Shown here: piece by piece, positions 60,986 to 64,000 of the stretch | Numbering within the stretch: position 1 is the first letter of the stretch | How the letters are laid out: every line of letters starts with the position of its first letter | Source: Diphasiastrum complanatum | Lineage: Eukaryota; Streptophyta; Lycopodiopsida; Lycopodiales; Lycopodiaceae | Direction of reading: 5' to 3' | DNA length: 64,000 nt | Assembly: GCA_029204225.1 (NCBI GenBank) | Contig: CM055100.1 | Span: 27,170,649 to 27,234,648, forward strand | The notes under the pieces: generated by a model | The model's input: the letters and a program-made list of their open reading frames with translations, nothing else | Told to the model about the DNA's origin: nothing | Database searches by the model: none | Program-made: the position numbers and the translations under genes

Positions 60986-61259
60986 ACTTAGAATTTGCTT
61001 TGAACAGGAACACAGATCATGCTACAAAGTAATGCAGATAGAAAAACACTCTCCACACCAAGCTCACGTAGCAACTGTATTTTTCAAAATGAAATTACAT
61101 TGTACATATAGTTCTTCACTCAGGCAACCCATGCATGGTCTAGGTTGCCGTTGACGGGACGCGTGTTCCGCCGACTCGCCTCGTGGTGAGGCCAACTGAT
61201 CCTTATCCACTGATAGGATCCACAGTACAGTAACACAGTGATTCTACTTTAATTCTAAC
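60986..61259 (-). repeat. Copia B 3' LTR
   Basis: It matches the element A LTR end to end: ACTTAGAATTTGC at its left edge and ATTCTAAC at its right edge on the plus strand, about 274 bp. The purine tract (CTCTCCCTTAAAG on the plus strand) follows. Confidence 0.9.
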
Positions 61260-61359
61260 TCTCTCCCTTAAAGTAGAGTCTACTTTTTATACAGTCATAT
61301 ACATAGCTTTAAAGTCAACAAACTTTAAGTACAGAAAGCTTTGATCTAAACATATCAAA

Positions 61360-62766
61360 CTTTTCTCTAACAAGTGGCTTAGCGAAAATATCAACTAGTT
61401 CTTCCATACTTCAATGAACAACATGAATTTAATGAGTCAGTAACTTGTCACGTATAAAATGATACTGAATCTCAATGTGTTTGGTTCTTGCATGGAACAC
61501 TGGACTCTTTGCTAGTTGAATGCCACTCTGACTGTCGCTATGTGTAGTTGTGCGATTTTTCTGTTTCATGCCAACTTCTTCCAAGATATGTCTCAACCAT
61601 ATAGCTTTCTGTGCTACACTACATATTGCCTTATACTCTGCTTATGTGGTGGATAGAGCAATTGTACTTTGCTTCTTACTAGGCCAGGAAAAGCAACTGC
61701 CACAAAGCTGGAATACATGCCCTGTGGTGGATCTACGATCGTCATAATCACCTCCCCAATCCTCCTCCACATAGCCACATAACTCAGGTAAACCCTCATG
61801 CTTCTTGTAAATCAAGCCATAATATGAAGTGCCTTTGACATAACACAAAATGCGCTTAGCTGCCTTCCAATGCGTTTCCATATGTGTTGTCATAAATTGA
61901 GTTACAATACCAACAACAGAGCATATATCTGGTCTAGTCGTGGTAAGGTAAATCAAGCTCCCTACTAACTGCCTATACAGCGTAGTATCAAATGGTTGTG
62001 ATTCGTCAAGCTTAGAAAGCTTTTTACCTGACTGGCTTGCATTCCTGCAACCTGAACCTGTGCAACAACTCTCTGACATACTTCACCTGTGTTAAACCCA
62101 CTTTGTGTCCTTTTTGCCACACCTCCACTCCAAGGCAATAATGCATTAGGCTGAGATCTGTCATCTCGAATTTTTTCATGGGGTCTTTTTTGATCATGTC
62201 TATCATCTCTTGATTATTTCCCATGATAATCAAGTCATGAACATAAACAACAATCAAAGCAGCCATACCATCAAAGCATAAGACATAAAAATTCGGATCA
62301 GAATGTGTTCTCACCATCCCCTTAGAATGAAAGTAGGCATCAACCCTGCTATACCACGCACGTGGTGCCTGTTTAAGACCATAAAGTGCTTTCTTCAAGC
62401 GACATACTTTATTCTCCTGTCCTTTCGCTACAAAGCCTTCAGGTTGATCCATGAACACCTCTTCTTCTAACTCACCATTTAGAAAAAAAGCAAATTTCAC
62501 ATCCATCTGATGCAAAGGCCAACCAAAATGTGAAGCTAAATCAACAAGTAGACTAGAGTATTCCACTTACATACTGGCGCAAAGGTTTCCTCATAGTCAA
62601 TGCCTTTACTTTGTGCATACCCTTTGATCACCAATCCTGCTTTGTGCTTTGCTATACTTCCATCTGCATGGTACTTACTCATGTATACCCATTTACAACC
62701 AATGGGTTTCTTCCCAACTGGTGGTTCCACTAAGTCCCATGTGCTATGCTTAGCAATTGACTCCAC
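61360..62766 (-). pseudogene. Copia B reverse transcriptase and RNase H
   Basis: It begins at MESIAKHSTWDLVEPP (62766) and runs through GCKWVYMSKYHADGS, YEETFAPVCKWNTL, QMDVKFAFFLNGELEEEVF, YGLKQAPRAWYSRVDAYF and RNase H motifs GYVEEDWGGDYDDRRSTTG. Four frames are needed. The catalytic box reads YVHDLIIMG instead of YVDDLIIMG. The sequence follows element A closely. Confidence 0.88.
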
Positions 62767-62772
62767 TCACGT

Positions 62773-62922
62773 AGCAACTATATTTTTCAAAATGAAATTA
62801 CACTGTACATATAGTTCTTCACTCAGGCAACCCATGCATGGTCTAGGTTGCCGTTGACGGGATGTGCGTCCCGTCGACTCGCCTCGTGGCGAGGCCAACT
62901 GATCCTTGTCCACTGATAGAAT
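62773..62922 (-). repeat. Internal fragment of the Copia B LTR
   Basis: About 150 bp matching LTR positions from about 45 to 195 of the 273-bp LTR. It is joined at one side to pol within MESIAKHSTW and at the other to unrelated sequence. Confidence 0.85.
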
Positions 62923-64000
62923 TCATAGGAAGCTGAGAAACTCTGTCATTTGTAGTTTGATGTTTCCCCTTTGTGTACTTTGTATAAAGTCACTAATCTA
63001 TGGTTAATCTTCTCGAGAAAAAAAAAAAAGACTTCAGAAGAAAGAATGCGAGTCCCCCATCACAAACCTCAATTCCTCCTATTTTTTGCTAGTTTCAATG
63101 ATAGGAGCTACACCTTGGAAAGACTTTGGGTGCTTGACGTTGTAGTGTGGTTTAAGTCAAAATTTTCCAATGCATTTGCATGGTGACCTGCTCTTAACCT
63201 TCCAATTTCACTAGTAGGTGCTTACATAAATTCCTTTTTGGTTTTTCACACAATAATCTTGGCAAAATGTTGAATTTTTGGTGAGCTTTTTTTGTTTTTT
63301 ACAAGTGATATGTACTCTATTTACCTATAGCTTTTTCACACAAGGGCATATTGGGGTCAAGGTAATGGTCCCTCTTAAGATGGAGCGATTGGGGCACCCC
63401 AAGGCCTACACTTTTGGGAATTTTGTAATCTAGATGCCCTATGGCCTTACACACATGTACAACATGAATTAATATGAGTTGTTGCTCAAAGGCTCTTTTG
63501 TGTAAAATTGACATTTTCTAAGAATGGAATCAATGTCTTTCTACGAAAACTACTCTAGAACGAAATTCAAAGATGTTGATTTCCAAAAAAACTTAGCACT
63601 TGTTATGTAGAAGAATTCTATGTTAAATGACAATTGACATAGAAATAACCTTTCTCTATGTAGGCTTCATTGATTGCAATCACATAATTGATGAAATTAT
63701 AGAAAGGTCCTCGACAACTGGTTAAATTGGATAAGAGTAGAACTTGCTCCTATGAAGGTGCATGCTTGAGTCCCTTATGTTGCATTGTTGAAGTTTGGTG
63801 CCTTGTTTGGGATGTGGATTTTATATGTTGTGCATAATGTTTTTGGTATTATCAATCAATGGGATCATAGAGATTAGAATTTGTATCAACTTAAGCATTA
63901 TATACCAACTCGCCATGTGTGGGAAGATATATCGTGGATCAACGATATTATTGCGTAAGTAATTAATGTTGTAGTAAAGGATTGACGTTGCATACTAATG
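62923..64000. other. Non-coding region to the end of the window
   Basis: No gene, RNA or repeat recognised except a short A run near 63021. Short ORFs have no domain motifs. Confidence 0.5.

Larger units (their letters stand above)
60986..62922 (-). mobile_element. Copia B: truncated relative of Copia A
   Basis: The same family as element A on the opposite strand. A complete 3' LTR (60986-61259) is followed by the purine tract and the 3' half of pol (61360-62766). A fragment of the same LTR (about 62773-62922), lacking both LTR ends, is then joined directly to pol. All of gag, protease and integrase is missing. Both LTR pieces share ACGTAG where element A has ACATAG, so they come from one parent. 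Confidence 0.88.

Noticed and set aside
1-64000. CRISPR arrays, bacterial operons, tRNA or rRNA genes
   Set aside because: No spacer-type regular repeats, no prokaryotic gene organisation, and no tRNA or rRNA sequence recognised by eye; the tRNA-like matches are retrotransposon primer-binding sites.

Overview
This window reads as nuclear DNA from a land plant with a large, repeat-rich genome. It holds two recognisable host genes, both broken up by non-coding DNA: a 5' exon of a plant PMT-type methyltransferase (minus strand, 1945-2355) and an apparently complete two-exon GT47/exostosin glycosyltransferase (minus strand, 40541-48005, intron of about 6 kb). Almost everything else is retrotransposon sequence, microsatellite or ancient non-coding DNA. 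There is no sign of bacterial operons, CRISPR or organelle gene content. A 6-kb intron, long CT/GA/GT tracts and several generations of decayed LTR elements would suit a fern, lycophyte or gymnosperm, but the sequence does not settle the clade.

Layout. 1-4.3 kb: microsatellites, the PMT exon and a ~140-bp satellite-like array just upstream of it. 4.4-9.1 kb: AT-rich DNA with a short inverted-repeat element and a decayed Copia relic. 9.1-15.6 kb: a structurally complete Copia element ('A') with 273-bp LTRs and a target duplication; its gag carries an in-frame 474-bp tandem duplication, and its genes are disabled by two stops and a frameshift. 15.6-18 kb: AT-rich. 18.0-23.5 kb: two long direct repeats (R1, R2) around minus-strand ORFs that resemble the first part of a Penelope-like-type reverse transcriptase. 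23.6-25.6 kb: 3' part of a Copia element with its 3' LTR ('J'). 26.3-28.0 kb: leader and LTR of another minus-strand element ('H'). 28.0-33.7 kb: a minus-strand Ty3/Gypsy chromovirus ('G') with all domains present but broken. 34.5-38.6 kb: a Copia deletion derivative ('F') with both LTRs and a perfect 5-bp target duplication. 40.5-48.0 kb: the GT47 gene; its intron holds a Gypsy relic that is itself interrupted by an element made of interleaved inverted repeats. 48-49.1 kb: tandem and hairpin repeats and CT tracts upstream of the gene. 49.7-52.5 kb: fragments of two Copia-type elements ('D', 'E'). 52.5-58.2 kb: AT-rich DNA without recognisable coding content. 58.2-61.0 kb: a minus-strand Copia ('C') containing two successive integrase cores. 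61.0-62.9 kb: a truncated relative of element A ('B') sitting at the gag of C. The last kilobase holds nothing recognisable.

The strongest candidates for something unusual are: (1) the R1/R2-flanked Penelope-like unit, whose repeats end on a perfect 8-bp-stem hairpin and contain paired palindromes; (2) the A-B-A'-B' interleaved inverted-repeat element inside the Gypsy relic; and (3) two different Copia elements that carry extra copies of a coding domain (gag in A, integrase in C). All homology statements rest on reading motifs by eye; no database search was run.
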